A stretch of DNA of 64,000 bases from Onchidella celtica (taxonomy: Eukaryota > Mollusca > Gastropoda > Systellommatophora > Onchidiidae): the NCBI GenBank assembly GCA_963931925.1, contig OZ007567.1, forward strand, positions 81,229,186 through 81,293,185, in the 5' to 3' direction. Below the pieces are notes generated by a model, which was given only the letters and a program-made list of their open reading frames with translations, searched no databases and was not told where the DNA came from. Made by a program: the position numbers and the translations under genes. Shown here piece by piece: positions 25,262 to 37,609 of the stretch. Positions within the stretch are counted from its first letter, which is position 1. Every line of letters starts with the position of its first letter.

Positions 25262-25545
25262 TCACCCCGTTCTTTCCTGCCTTTGCTTCTCTCTGTCTCT
25301 TTCTCCCTCTCTCTCTCTCTTTCTTCTGTCCCTCTCTCTCTGTCTCTCCCTCTCTCTTTCTCTCTTTTTCTCTCTCTCTCTTTCTCTCTGTCTTTCTCTC
25401 TTTCCTTCTCTCTCTCTCTTTCTCTCTGTCTCTTGCTCTCTCTTTCTCTCTCCCCCTCTTTCTCTCTTTCCCTCTCTTTCTCCCTCTCTCTCTCTCTTTC
25501 TTTGTGTTTCTCTCTCTCTTTCACTCTCTCTCTCTCAGAGAGATT
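25262..25545. repeat. TC-rich microsatellite
   Basis: Imperfect TC repeats with TTTCTCTC and TCTGTCTC interruptions. The long frames on both strands over this tract are Ser-Leu-Phe or Arg-Glu repeats. Confidence 0.92.
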
Positions 25546-26949
25546 CTTTAAAGCTAGATTTGCCCTTAGTTTCCTTTCGCAGAGACTGCTTGGTAAAGAT
25601 TTTCAGAGGAAAAAGCCACATAAATTTCTTAAAACAATATGCTACAGTATGATACTGCCTCAGATCTGGGGCTCGTCAGATGATGCTTTTGCTCCAGATC
25701 CAGCGTTCCTTTCCCTATCCCCCGTGGCAACAATGGACAATTTTGTATTATGGCACATATAAACATCATAATAGTACCACAAAGACACGGGCACCATAAC
25801 AACGTGATTAAATATTATTAAGAAAAAACAAAAACAGACAAATGTGTGTAGTTACAGTGTGACATTCTGAGTTGTCTTTCAGAAAGCAGCCTAGGATGAT
25901 GTTTCCTAAGAAAGGGGCCTATATTTTGTTTAATAAATTTGCGGTAATGTGTGCGGAAGTTTTGTACTGACTTTTTAAATTTTATTTTGATGATTTAATA
26001 CAAACAAACACTTTGAAATTTTGTGAAAGGATCATATTCATTAATTCTCAAATAATATTAATAATAGATTTGTATATTATGTAGATTAAATTACATAGAT
26101 CTGTGTGTGCGTAGAAAATGTTCTACAGTTTGCTCGGAAACAATGTCCATCCTTGTTACCAAAAAAAAAAAACCTGTGCGGTCGCAGCAAGACTTGAAAC
26201 AAAGTCAAAATGTATAAATTTACAGTTACTCCTTGTTACAAAGGTCGATCACATTAATTTGCGCACATCGTGCGTTGTACTGAATCACTAGGACTATCAA
26301 ATCTATTCTTGATCAGTCTTGCACTAAAACTGAACATCATTGTAATTAAACTCCTCGCTCTTTTTGTTTATGGCGGAATCTTCCTCAAACAAGACAGGAA
26401 ATAAAAATCTCTGTAGGTGGTCTGAAGATACTAGATCTACTTCTCTATCCAGGAAACCGACAGCTCAAACGTAGTGGAAAATTAGAGTTCGCTCTACCGC
26501 TCCAGTTTTATTTTGTGCTATTGTAATCCTGGTCAAAGGTGAAAACAGAAAAAAAAAAGGCAACTAGATCTAGGTCTAGATCTAATTCAACTATGTCTCA
26601 GACAGAGAGAATAGATATCACGCTAAGCCCAGTCATACACAGTCAGGTGCTGGCAGGCAAGAAGTGCACGCCATGATTTCGCATATAATTATTTTCTTAG
26701 TAAATCCGGACAGACCCTATCATACTAAGCCCTGTCGGAGACAGGCAGAGTCTGCTACTATTTCTGGTGTGCATCTGCTGGCAGCATCTGACTATGATAC
26801 TCTGGCCGGACTTAATTTGATACCTCCCTCGTTGTTTTCTCTTAGTTTTACAGACCAACAGGTTTATTTTTGTTGTTGTTAACTCCAGACCTCCCGTATC
26901 TGTATAGCTTATTGAGTTTCAACCCCTCCTTGGACGTGTGATAAGCTAG
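25546..26949. other. Intergenic sequence, no gene seen
   Basis: Contains a poly-A run near 26161 and AGATCT-rich words near 26570 (CTAGATCTAGGTCTAGATCT). No coding content is supported. Confidence 0.4.
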
Positions 26950-27235
26950 AGTGCGTCTTTATCAAAATGAGAGGAATCGACATCGATTTTCTGGAAACTG
27001 CTGGATTTATTTGAAATTTTGAATGGTCTCGCATTTCACACTAGCCTTATCGAACTGATTCTTTAATTTGTTACACTGTAGCCAGATTTGAGGTTGCTTC
27101 TTTGCACTTTGTAAAACATAAACATTTGACAAAATTATTCAGAACACATTTGTATTGTCCTAAAGTTTGATTAAGAAAATTTCGATAGATCCAAGGGGTT
27201 GTTTTCGAGAAAATCGATGATGATCTAGCTCATTC
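26950..27235. mobile_element. MITE family S with terminal inverted repeats
   Basis: The left end AATGAGAGGAATCGACATCG then ATTTTCTGGAAA is mirrored at the right end by TTTTCGAGAAAATCGATGAT then GATCTAG. The interior matches 23375-23600. No ORF. Confidence 0.6.
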
Positions 27236-28310
27236 TAAAACAAGGCCACCATAATTGTCTTAGCAGGAGGCCGAGGGTAGGGTAGAGCATGCCGATTTAC
27301 AGGCTTCGAACTGTCATTCGCCAATAGAAATTTCTCGAATGAATAATGGTAGGATGTTGACCCTGATAAAAGATTCATGATTGCTTTGATCATTACAGTG
27401 AACTTGCTGTTTTGTATGTTTGAGGTCTTTGTATTTGAGGGATCACTGACCTCAGCATACATACACCTCGATTTTCTTGTTGCTGTTTGTCTTCTCTGTT
27501 GTTTCTTCTGTTTGTTTTTGTTTCTTGCCTTCCTTCTGCGACATCATCTGCTTTCTCTTCTTCGTCTTCTTCTTCTTCGTCTTCTCCATCTTAGCCCCCC
27601 CCCCCCGCCCCCAAAGGGCTATTGCTTGTATTCCCCCAGTAAGGTAACCACATTTTGAGTGTCTTGTCCATAAGGAATGCTATTTTGTATTACAACCTTA
27701 TAACGATTGGCCTTTTTTTTTCTGGCAGTGCCATATTTTTTCCTCTCTGGATATTTGACTTATTTTCACTGATGGTTAAGAAGACAAAAGTTTGATGTCA
27801 AAGATATCTGAATGTACCTCTGGATGATTATCTTATAGGCGGCATGGCAAACTATCGTAACTCGTCTTTTTCCAAAATTAAAAATTTTGACAAGCCTTTA
27901 GCCATTGACAGCCATCAGGTTTTGTTAAAAGTTGGGGCTTAATTTCTGAAAAGTAAGGGTTAAATTTTTTGCACTCTTAATCTCTAAGAGACATTAATTT
28001 TGCGGCGCAACAAAATGGCCCTTCCATCCCCGGTAGATTTTCCCCCGGGTGTTTTGGCAGTATCGTAGAATGCCATTTCCTTTTCGTTTCTAATCTATAC
28101 AATAAGATGAATTTTGCAGTGACATGAAGTATTTACTGAAATATACAGGTTCCTTTAAGACACTTCATCTCATGTCTGCCATGAATGAATTAAAAGACCC
28201 TGCAAGTTTTTTCCCGTTTTGATCCCGATTGTCACTTTTCCTCTTGAATATTACCCAGCACTGATTTAATAGTATCGTAATACTGAAGAGTGCAAGTCTG
28301 AAGTCTCACA
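27236..28310. other. Upstream flank of gene A
   Basis: Contains a CTTCTTCGT trinucleotide-rich stretch (27545-27592), a C12 tract near 27595, and AT-rich DNA. A promoter for gene A should lie here, but no element can be fixed with confidence. Confidence 0.35.
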
Positions 28311-28612
28311 ATGTCTGAAAAGAATCCAGCATGCCGTATCTACTGGGACATCCGCACCAGAGACATTGAATGTCCTAATCCAGTGAAGAGACATCCAGTA
28401 GACATGACAAGGATACCGATAGGACCCCCATGCGAATGGCCCGAGCACTCAACCAAGAACCCTCACTGTGGATGTCCGTATTCTACGGACGAATGTTTTG
28501 ATTACACTATGCCAAGCACTATTGAAACACGTCTTCACAGGCTACCAAGAGTGTGTGTCAAACCACCCTGCAACTATATCATACCTGGTGTACCGTGTTA
28601 TGAAGTGCACGA
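28311..28612 (+). CDS. Gene A exon 1
   Basis: Codes for residues 1-100 plus two bases. It is followed by the strong donor GTGAGT at 28613. The frame would run only one codon further before a stop inside the intron, as expected for a true exon end. Confidence 0.65.
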
Positions 28613-29743
28613 GTGAGTATTTTCAATAACAAATTTGCAAAAAACTCTCGTTGGAAGACCACGCAGCTCACATGAAAACACAATTTAAACAACACTAGAA
28701 CGCTCGAAGTTCAAAGGCAACTGTTTCATTTCTTCGGGTTTTTACGTTGTTTTTTTTTATCTCAGCATGAGATCGTGACCGAGAGGAGGAAAGGCCCGCG
28801 CCCAGTCCTTGACGAATAAGTGCCGTAGAAACATCGCGAGAAATCAGACACGAGTAAGTTAAATTCTCCTCAGCCGAGACTGGAACCTGAGACATCTCGC
28901 AACTGGGGCAAAAGCTCTAATGTCCAAACCAATGAACTGTCAGGAACTTGGGGGTGGTTAAGAAGTAAATTGGATAGTCAGTTATCATCGTGAATGGAGT
29001 ACAACCATGCACTTTTTCAACGAAGTTTTGTCAAGACCAATGATGAGTTTTCTGTTTGAAACTTGCTCTTATTGCTTTTGTTGTCGCTTTTGTCGTTCTC
29101 CTGGTGATTGTTGTCCATGAGTCAGTGTTGGTAATGGTCGCCGGCGTGACCCACGATCTAGGTTAGAATTCCGATGACGTCAAACTTTGTATGAATTGGC
29201 AGGTATTCTGTTTATCTGTCTGTGTCTACATTTCGCGATTTTAGTTTTTGTTTTTTCTATCTCCACTTCCTGAAAAACATGAGATCTTTTAGCATTTAGA
29301 AGGGGTGTAACAAACGCACATTTTAACACTTGTATAAAAGGCTTTGTGGCGCTTATCAAGCTGCATCTCAGTTCTAATTTATTCTAATTCCATATCGAAA
29401 AAAATATCATAATACTTAAGCCACAAACATTTAACGTCGAATTTCTCAAGTGGATTTCAAACGAACAAAATCTAACGACGCGATCTGTACTTATGTGTGT
29501 CTGTCTCTGTGTCCTTGTGAACGTAATAAAACCGAATTTCTTTCACTCCCAAGGCCGAAACCACTACCAGTAGACCCTTTGTGCTTTGATTGGACGGTTG
29601 ACGAGCCAGGGCCTAACGACAGCTACGGGTTGAACGGACTCAATTGGCATGACTGGAAGATGAAAGATTACAACCAGGATGTTGCGCCCAAGCCATCAAA
29701 AAGTTTCAAAGTTTCTCATCCTGGTATAAAAACACGCTTGTAG
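28311..29743 (+). CDS. Gene A: small Cys/Pro/Trp-rich protein, two exons, 163 aa, unknown function
   Basis: The exons are 28311-28612 and 29554-29743. The donor CACGA|GTGAGT and acceptor CACTCCCAAG agree in phase 2, and the CDS is 492 nt. The ATG at 28311 is the first in frame. The protein begins MSEKNPACRIYWDIRTRDIE. It has no signal peptide or membrane segment and is rich in Cys, Pro and Trp (PPCEW, PHCGCPY, VKPPCNY, PGVPCYEV). Exon 2 holds CFDW at 111-114, WHDWK near 132-136, and a basic C terminus. The FDW core recalls the FDWWRC of genes B and C and FDWFR of gene E, so I group it with them, but full-length similarity is weak. No known family is recognised. Exon 2 could instead be skipped or extended toward the exon at 32603. 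Confidence 0.6.
29300..29455 (-). mobile_element. MITE family R, fragment
   Basis: In reverse complement it matches the 15887 and 23088 copies (AAATTCGACGTTAAA, GCAGCTTGATAAGCG, ACAAGTGTTAAAATGTG). It lies in the gene A intron. Confidence 0.5.
29554..29743 (+). CDS. Gene A exon 2 (terminal)
   Basis: The acceptor TTTCACTCCCAAG ends at 29553. The exon encodes PKPLPVDPLCFDWTVDEPGP onward and stops at TAG 29741-29743. A weak internal donor (CATCCTG|GTATAA, phase 1) would join in frame to the exon at 32603. The intron just upstream contains an inverted fragment of MITE family R. Confidence 0.6.
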
Positions 29744-32602
29744 TTATTAGACAACTGAGTAGGGCTTTGGTTCACCCTTTTTTAGGCTCCACGTGTACAG
29801 AAAGAGGCAGATTTTGTCAAATGTTTGAAACCGATCTTTTCTACAATTCCCTTGTCATCAGGGGCGAAGCGCGGCCCTCTGCAGAGGGTAATCAGAATTT
29901 AATCTAGTAAGATCCGTATAATAGGACGTATCGCTACATCATATTTACATAATTATAAATGAAGCGACTAAAACAACGAAACGGGTGTTAGGCACTGCAA
30001 AATCTAAAGAGCGGACTATTCTTGTCAACAGGACAGGAATTCAGCAATTTACAAGCCAAACTAAACTGAAAATACCATTTATTCATACTAACAGACTTAT
30101 AAATGCATAATTTTCATCCATTTAAAAAAAATATAATTTGAATGGCAAGTTTTCATTGTCATATTCATAGCCAGAGATTTTGTTATTCTACCATCTCATA
30201 AAAGTTTCCCGAAAATGACCCATTAATATTAAATGGCAGAAAGTGCTTTAGGGGCAACTCTGTGACACAACGATGTGCAGCGACCTCGGAGAAGTGGTTA
30301 TCTGCCGTTGCGGTATAGGTTCGCTCGACCTATCAAGTTAAGTGATGTTCTTGGTACGTTCGACTGATTTTTATCACAGCTGTCTAGATCTGGACTATAT
30401 TATTATGCTTTGATAGCTTTGCTGTGCGTAGAGTAAATTATTCTTAGATTACCTCAAACAAACAAAAATTCCACACAAACTCTTTCACTCTACTCTTTAC
30501 CTTTCGATTAGGATGAAAACTACCGGATATTGAAAAACATGCATAAATCTAGGTTATATAAGGTCAAATATAAGGCCTATTTTTATCCCCACTATTCTGC
30601 TGCCTACGGGGCCGCATCGACAAATACAGGCTGTGCTCAACAAAACTTCTGGGTGTAGTCAAGACCTCTTTGTCTTTGTTAATCACTGATTATGGACCAG
30701 TTCATAACGTGTAGGTCCCTATAAAGATGCTTTTCGGTGAGGGGTTTTGGACTACAATATTATAACAAACGCAAATAGCGGGGTAGAACTGAATGCTGAA
30801 CTGACTAAATGGACTTGGAGTTGGGCCCCATCTGGGAAGCAGAGTAATTCTGGAATTAATATTCGAAGGGTAATCACTGATTATTTGATTATGAGGAAGC
30901 CTCGCCCCTGCTTATCATTTCATATCATTGTATATTATGTGATTAGATGCTCGTATCTAATTGCTAAAAGACAGGCATGCACACTGTGTATACCTCTCCA
31001 CTCATGGTTTTGCTCCAGGTTTTAATGTCAAGACATATTTCCACGCGTAAGTTCTGCCCAGTGGGACTTCGGGCTGTTCGTTATTCGTCTCTCAAAGCTT
31101 TATTCCGTCTTTATGCATGGCCTCGAACATAAAAGATTAAAAAGCAAATCGTACTTTCAAACAACGTTGGAGCTTGCATTATTTAATGGCCTGGCCTCCC
31201 GTGAAATTCCGAAATACCTTCCCTCCCTCCCTCCCTCTCCCACCCGCACCCCCGCCCCCTGGTAAAGGGCGTCTGATTTCGGAGAAGAACATATCCATTA
31301 TAACAGCAACAGGTAACGCGGGTTAAGTGTTAATATGTCCCATTAACTAGGGCTTTGCAAGGAACCAGGTTCCCAAGCTAATCGCACCGTGACCACGTCA
31401 TGAATCCGCCAATATGTATGAGTTAAACCGGCTAATGGATCTGGAAATTCCTCTAACATCAAGACAAATTATCAAATTCTGGAAACCTTTTCTTTCCTTC
31501 ACCTTCGTAATTTTCACGCCAAATCTGGTACAATAGTAGAAATGGTCTGAACAGTTATTCTCTGTTTGCATAGACCCGTGCGTCTGGACCGATTGAAATA
31601 TCCAAAACTTAAAGCATTAAAATTTCAGTCTGACAGGATCTGAACCTCCTTCCTTTGTTACGAAGCGGATGATGTAGCAAGTTGACGACTCCTAATTTGA
31701 TTTGTTAACTAAGATATTATATATTCATTCTTTTGCCACTCCACTTATATCCAGCGTCAATAGTTATGAGTAGCTCAACATGCTGCTAACTACTGTTTCT
31801 GTCATGCGTGTGTGTATTTAGGGCCAGGTGGTTTTCCTGGCATTTTGTCCATTCAGTGGTTTCAAGCTCCAGTGAGAACTTCTTCATCCTGATATTTGTG
31901 ATAATTGATATTGATTACGAAAGGATGCCGTTTTGAAGATTTTCTTGGAAGTTTATCGATCATTTCGTTAATTGCTTGATATTATATGGATGTATTCGTT
32001 TCATAATATATTTATTATAGTACAGTATGTATTAATTTTTCTAATCTCTTAATTGTTCCGTTCATTCTTTCATGTTTTGATGACGATGTTTATCTTTTCT
32101 AATTTCCTTGCGCAATTTTATATAACCGAACTTTTTTATGTAAACGTTAAGCGTGTGTGCCAGCAGTTCAAATTCAGACTGGAAATCAAATTTCCACCCC
32201 CACCCCCCTCAACTTTCTTATTTCCTTTGATCTTTCCATGGTCACAACAGGGATGAAACAGACTAAGGCTGCTGTAGGCGCCAGTCTGGTGCCTCGCCAC
32301 CCATAAATTTTTGGTTCACACTGGCACAATAGGCACTGCCCCATCCCGCTGGGTCGCCTGAGTGGATGAAGCTGAGGGTACTTTAATATGTCATGACAAC
32401 TTTGATAGAAATTCAAACTTGGTCGATTTTAAAGCATGAATGGAAATAAAAATAATGATTATTATTAGGAAATGCTTCGGTAGAAACAGCTGTTTCACTG
32501 ATGGTTCAGTACAAGAAAAAGAATTTCTGTCGATTTTGATCAAATGGCATGGGCTCTAACTGTCACTATCCAAGCAATTACTTGTTTTTTCCTCTTGTTC
32601 AG
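29744..32602. other. Gene A downstream region or intron, no further exon seen
   Basis: AT-rich DNA with CCCTCCCTCC runs near 31222 and no recognisable repeats or coding content. If the 32603 exon belongs to gene A this is an intron. Confidence 0.35.
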
Positions 32603-32811
32603 GTTTCAGTACCAAGCCGCCACCCCCAGGGACTCAGATTCTGATGTGCAGGCTGCCAATCGAGTGCTACAGCGCTGAAGAACCTTATTGCAAACCAGTG
32701 CCATTTAAACAAGATGTGAACTATTTTCGGGACTGGAGATGCTGTGAGGCCAAGCCACCGCCCCCTTGGAAGCCCCCGTGCGTTGCCTGGGCAACCAATC
32801 AGCATCTGTAA
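32603..32811 (+). CDS. Trp/Cys/Pro-rich exon related to genes B and C (gene D, partial)
   Basis: The acceptor TTTTTTCCTCTTGTTCAG ends at 32602. The frame then reads FSTKPPPPGTQILMCRLPIE, CYSAEEPYCKPVPF, NYFRDWRCCEAKPPPPWKPP and reaches a stop at 32809-32811. The string DWRC followed by a proline run parallels FDWWRC and the proline run in exon 1 of genes B and C, at a comparable place. No start codon exon was found. It may be a last exon of gene A (phase 1 from a weak donor at about 29723, or phase 2 from 28612 through an alternative AG at 32609). It may also be an inner exon that leaves at CCCCC|GTGCGT near 32779. Confidence 0.5.
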
Positions 32812-33207
32812 AATCCGATCATCCTATGTGAAGTTATGCGTACGAACTTCGAGTTCCAGAGTACACGATCGGCGACGCAACAAACATGCTAAGTGCAACA
32901 GAGAAATACTTTTTTCAGATCACGGTAACCCGCCTCTGTACGGGGGTAGGGGGGGGGGGAGGCTGTTTTATGAGAATTTATTTAATTTAATCAATACTAT
33001 ATGAAAATTTTATTGGTACATGTGGCCAAAATATTTACAACAGGCATATTTGTGACAAATTTGTGGCCAGTTTGCGAAAATTTACTGTGGCCATCCGGCC
33101 AAGGAAATTCCTATTGTGGCCGGCGGGTCAAACGTAATCCTAAGCCTAAGCGCGTACTAGCTGATTTTGCTCGGCCGACTGGTTTGATGTGACGTCACGA
33201 CAGTTAG

Positions 33208-33745
33208 TTTCAACGAGACCTCGAGCACCAGCCAACTGGCTGACATTGAAATTCAACGTTGTGATGCCACCAGCCAGCTAGCTGAATCTCCTTGAAACTC
33301 AACGTTGTGAGGCCACCAGCCAGATAGCTGAATCTCACGGAAACTCAAAGTTGTGAAGTCTCCAGCCAGCTAGCTGAATCTCACTGAAACTCAGCGTTGT
33401 GAAGTCACCAGCCAGCTAGCTGAATCTCATTGAAACTCAACGTTGTGAAGTCACCAGCCAACTAACTGAATCTCATTGAAATTCAGTTGTGAAGCCACCA
33501 GCCAGCTAGCTGAATCTCATTGAAACTCAGTTGTGAAGTCACCAGCCAACTAGCTGAATCTCATTGAAACTCAACGTTGTGAAGCCATCAGCCAACTAGC
33601 TGAATCTCATTGAAAATCAAGGTTGTGAAGTCACCAGCCAACTAGCTGAATCTCAGTGAAACTCAACGTTGTGAAGTTACCAGCCAGCTAGCTGAATTTC
33701 ATTGAAACTCAACGTTGTGACGTCAAGAGCCAACTAATTAGCGAC
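33208..33745. repeat. 46-bp tandem repeat, about ten full units
   Basis: The unit is GAAGTCACCAGCCAGCTAGC, then TGAATCTCATTGAAACTCAA, then CGTTGT. Ten near-complete copies plus partial ends are present; two copies share the same 3-4 bp deletion (CTCAGTTGT). Units contain the palindromic word AGCTAGCT. It is not a CRISPR array, because there are no unique spacers. Confidence 0.92.
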
Positions 33746-34960
33746 TGCCTGCCTAGGCTAACTCATGCAGTTTTCCCAACAATTTCACTATGCAATCAAA
33801 ACCCAATTTGGCCGCATCCCCCAAATAATCCCCAAATTTATTTACTGGAATTTAAAGAGCGAATAAAATGTTTGCGTTCTAGGCATGCATCACGGGTCAT
33901 TAATATTATTGTGCTTCTTGAAAGTATGTGTCCGAATGATCATTCAGTAATTAGCTGGGAAAATGTTTAAGTCAAGAATGAATGAAATGAGCGAAAAAGT
34001 GTTTTAAGCACCACTGATCAATAAATAACTTAAGAGTGTCATTGTTCGGTAGTTGAGCGGCACATTAAAATATCATTTATTACATTGCACAAAGTAATGC
34101 GAATCAAAATGCCGAGAAGGGAAGTCCAGACTTCACCGATTTTACGTTATAGGTTAATAGAGGAACCCTTGTGTAGACTTTGCCCATTTTTTTCTTGCAT
34201 TCGATTACAATTTTATATATCTCATAACTCCGATAATATTTTTTTTTTCACCTATCTGTTCTACTGCGCCCAAGCTCACAAGACTTTAAAAGTGCATTAG
34301 TTAATATCTGACGATATCACTCCTTCACCTACAGTTCTTTAATCAATTTAAGATCAACGACAACAATAAAAAAAACAACAAAACATGCAGTTATTCTTCT
34401 GTGGGTAAACGTCTGTAAAGTTCTGTAAACCAGGCACAATTTTAAGACAACACAATAATTATTATTAATTTTTTTTTACCATTCCGGCAGTAGTTATCAC
34501 GGCCACTAGAGGGAAAAAGTCTGAAAATTCACTCAACATTAAAGGAAACACAGATGACTGCGAAACTTCTAAGACAGCATTACGAGAGAGGTACAAGAAA
34601 TGTGCCCCGGTGCATTCATATGAGCAGCTCCTAAAAGTAGGAAAGGTACCGTTGTAACTATTGAAGACTAGCTGAGTACCTGTTCGATGAACAGGTTTGT
34701 GCAGGTTGTTTTTTTCTTGTTTTGGTAAAACTTAAGACGCCTGAGAACTAAGAAAGGCGTTAATGCTGCACAGATAGCTTATAAGAGAGATGCAACAACA
34801 AAGGACACCACTTCAGACCGAAAGGAATAAGAACAAAAGCGGAGATGCGTAGGGTCATCCCCAAAACTCAGCGATGAGACAGTACACAGTGTGCAGTGGT
34901 GCGCACCGAAGGTTTTCAGGAAGTGATGATGTCATAAAAACCTACAGCATGTCAATGGGC
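33746..34960. other. Intergenic sequence, no gene seen
   Basis: AT-rich; short open frames lack splice or family support. Confidence 0.35.
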
Positions 34961-34964
34961 CAAG

Positions 34965-35585
34965 TGAAAATTGGGGAAAGAATAAATTTCCAATAAAAAA
35001 ACTACACCGATTTGAGACTTTTATTAAAAACTGTGCACCCTTACATCCATTCTGATGTACCATATTAAATTTGAAGTCTGAGTGTTGAGTGGTTCAGAAG
35101 CCTTTTGCAACGAAAAATCTCAAGTCCACAAATATATAGATGACTAGCTGAGGTCCCCGGCATTACCCGGGAAACCTGTGTACCCACCGTTCTATCTCTC
35201 TTTCTCTTTCTCTCTATTCGGTCTAGAAAACTTCCCATATCCTAGAGCCTTACTACAGATTTCATGCGCACCAGCACACATCGCACTCATTTCTGGTATT
35301 GCACTTTCGCTGTCTGTCAGTTTCAACTTCAAAACAAACATGATGCGCATGCGCAGCGTCCATGAAACCTTAAAATGGCGAACCATGACTCGAAGTAGAT
35401 CTAAAATTGGGGAAACAATAAATTTCCAATAAAAAAAACTACACCGATTTGAGACTTCTATTAAAAATTGTGCACCTTTACATCCATTCTGATGCACCAT
35501 GTAAAATTTGAAGTCTGAGTGTTGAGTGGTTCAGAAGCCTTTTGCAACGAAAAATCTCTCGTCCACAAATATATATAGTATAGAC
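34965..35585 (+). mobile_element. CCCGG-hairpin element, about 1.4 units head to tail
   Basis: A tail-only unit (to about 35143) is followed directly by a full unit that starts at CTAGCTGAGGTCCCCGGC (35144) and ends near 35585 with the same tail (AAATTTCCAATAAAAAAAC, TCTGAGTGTTGAGTGGTTC, CTTTTGCAACGAAAAATCTC). The head resembles the elements at 23753 and 48615, but the tail differs. Confidence 0.65.
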
Positions 35586-35709
35586 ATTATTTTCATTTCC
35601 CTCAAGGAAATCCTGGTAATAGTGGATACTGTTGTTGGATTATGCGGTGATGGAACTTTTAATGCAGCAAGCACACTTTTGCTAATTCACACAATAGGTA
35701 CACAAGTCC

Positions 35710-36107
35710 ATGGGGCACTTTTGTCTGGAGGTAAAGTGTTCGCCTCTCATGCCGAAGGTACTGGGTTCGATTTCCGGTCCTTGTAGGCAAGTTGGAATTT
35801 TAGATTTTTTCTCAATTTTTCCTGTCCCTGATCCTATGGTAGGTGGGATCGAGGACCTAGTCTTCTAGGGTAAGGACTAAAAGCTCGTTGCGCACGTTAA
35901 AGATACCTTGGCAGTTGGAAATCCAAGAAGAGCAGGCCGAATGAGGACGACTGCCGGAGCAAAATTTAAAAAAGTAATCCCTACCACCACCATCACCCCG
36001 AAAAAGAAAATATTGCCGCACTGTGGCGACGACGTCTTCGCTCCAGTTGTAACTGGGCTGCAATGACACTAAGGCAAATTTCCCAAAATGGGATCGAAGA
36101 AAAATAC
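35710..36107 (+). mobile_element. tRNA-derived SINE, copy 2
   Basis: Plus-strand copy. The head carries AAGTGTTCGCCTCTCATGCC and the box B-like GGGTTCGATTTCC. The body has GCGCACGTTAAAGATACC and GGCAGTTGGAAATCCAAGAA, and the end is GGCAAATTTCCCAAAATGGG. The minus-strand open frame over it is an artefact of the SINE. Confidence 0.8.
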
Positions 36108-36694
36108 AATTCCATCGTGATTTCTTAAAATGTACTCGAATACGGAAAAGTCGGCAAAGCTGGGATTGACAATTATCCCCATAATCGCTGATGGCGCCAT
36201 CGGCAAAGTCCGATGCATCCGCAGAGGACAACATAATTACCTTTCAGACCCCGGAGGTATGCGCAACTAATCTGCGTGTCCATCTACAATTACGGTGATA
36301 TTTCACTTGATCCATCTGTAATTATTGTGACTCACCTTAAAAAGGTATGATTTTTTTTTTTTAAAGAATACTTTTTAAACGCCCGGCAACTTTCCGGTGA
36401 AACAGAAGTGTTGCCATGTAAACAAACTGTACTGTTACTGGAGAAATCAATACCTGGATGCGCTGCAACAACAGCAAATTATTGAGACAAAGCTTAATGC
36501 GTTAAGGAATTTGTAGAGATGCATCAGCCGTGCCATCCTCCCTGTTTACAGTGCAATTTCACAACGTTCTCTCTCTTATAATCTCATTCAACTGTGTACA
36601 AACATTAACATACAGACAGTTGGGCAAACTGTGTCGAGGTCTTTACACTGGTCCAGTAAATTTGTGGCTATTGTTATTTTTTCATGATTTCCAG

Positions 36695-36844
36695 TTTCCT
36701 GGAGATGTGGTTGTGCCCCGTGCAGTTTGCCTCGACTCAGAATATTATTCCTGGAAGATTGCAGCCCCTTTTGCCTTTGAAAAAAAAAACATACAAAGTT
36801 CGTTTTCTTATTCTCCTGACATTACGAGTGTTGACTGCCCGTGA
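36695..36844 (+). CDS. Possible terminal exon of an unplaced plus-strand gene
   Basis: A good acceptor (TTATTTTTTCATGATTTCCAG) precedes 49 codons: FPGDVVVPRAVCLDSEYYSW, then KIAAPFAFEKK, and a stop at 36842-36844. The composition looks protein-like, unlike the repeats around it. It is phase 0, but no matching donor was found. It might be the 3' end of the transcript that includes the 32603 exon. Confidence 0.3.
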   Translation, partial: FPGDVVVPRAVCLDSEYYSWKIAAPFAFEKKNIQSSFSYSPDITSVDCP

Positions 36845-37609
36845 ATTCACTTAAATCGTTGTTCAATAATTTATAGAGTTATTTTTATTTATCTTTTTTT
36901 TTTTTTAAAGCATTTTCAACGAGGAAGTTCCATTACAATGTATTATTAAAGGCGCGTGTTGCCTGTTATACGTCTCGAAGTCAATGTTTAAGAAGAACAC
37001 TTCAATAGTACCTCAGTTGGTGTTAAGAAACCTCTATATTTGGGAAGCTGACATTTAACAGAAGAAACATTTTCAAAAGGAGAAGAAAATCCCCAAAATA
37101 AAAATAGCTTTGATAATCAGAAAATCAGAATTGAAAAATGTCAACAACAAGACCTTGTTTTCTTGATGTTTATTACAGGAGTTTTAATCTCAGATGATCA
37201 CGATTCCCATACACCGTAAGAAATCAATATAAACGTCATGGGCGTGGACGGATGGTAAACAATAGGAAGGTGTTTAAACGATGTGTGGTGCCTTCGGGAT
37301 AAAAGGCTAACCGGAAGGAGGAAGATTTATTTGAATGTTGCTCAGAAGTGAATAGGAAAATAAAACAATCCAATTGGTCTTGTTTTCATGAAATGATTAC
37401 GGGTTCAAGACGCAATGGACTAGAACTAGCCTGAAACATTTCTATATTAAAATGTCTGGGGAAATTCTTAATATTTTATTACATGGGGTCGAACTAATTG
37501 GTGGTGTTTTCGTTAAAAACCCTTGCAAAAAACGCTTAATGAACATTTATATGACTATCTCAGATGTCTTTGAACTAAGAGATATTTCGAATTGCAATTC
37601 ATCCAATCC

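Noticed and set aside
35857-36234. Minus-strand 125-codon frame
   Set aside because: Lies over SINE copy 2; antisense of the repeat body.
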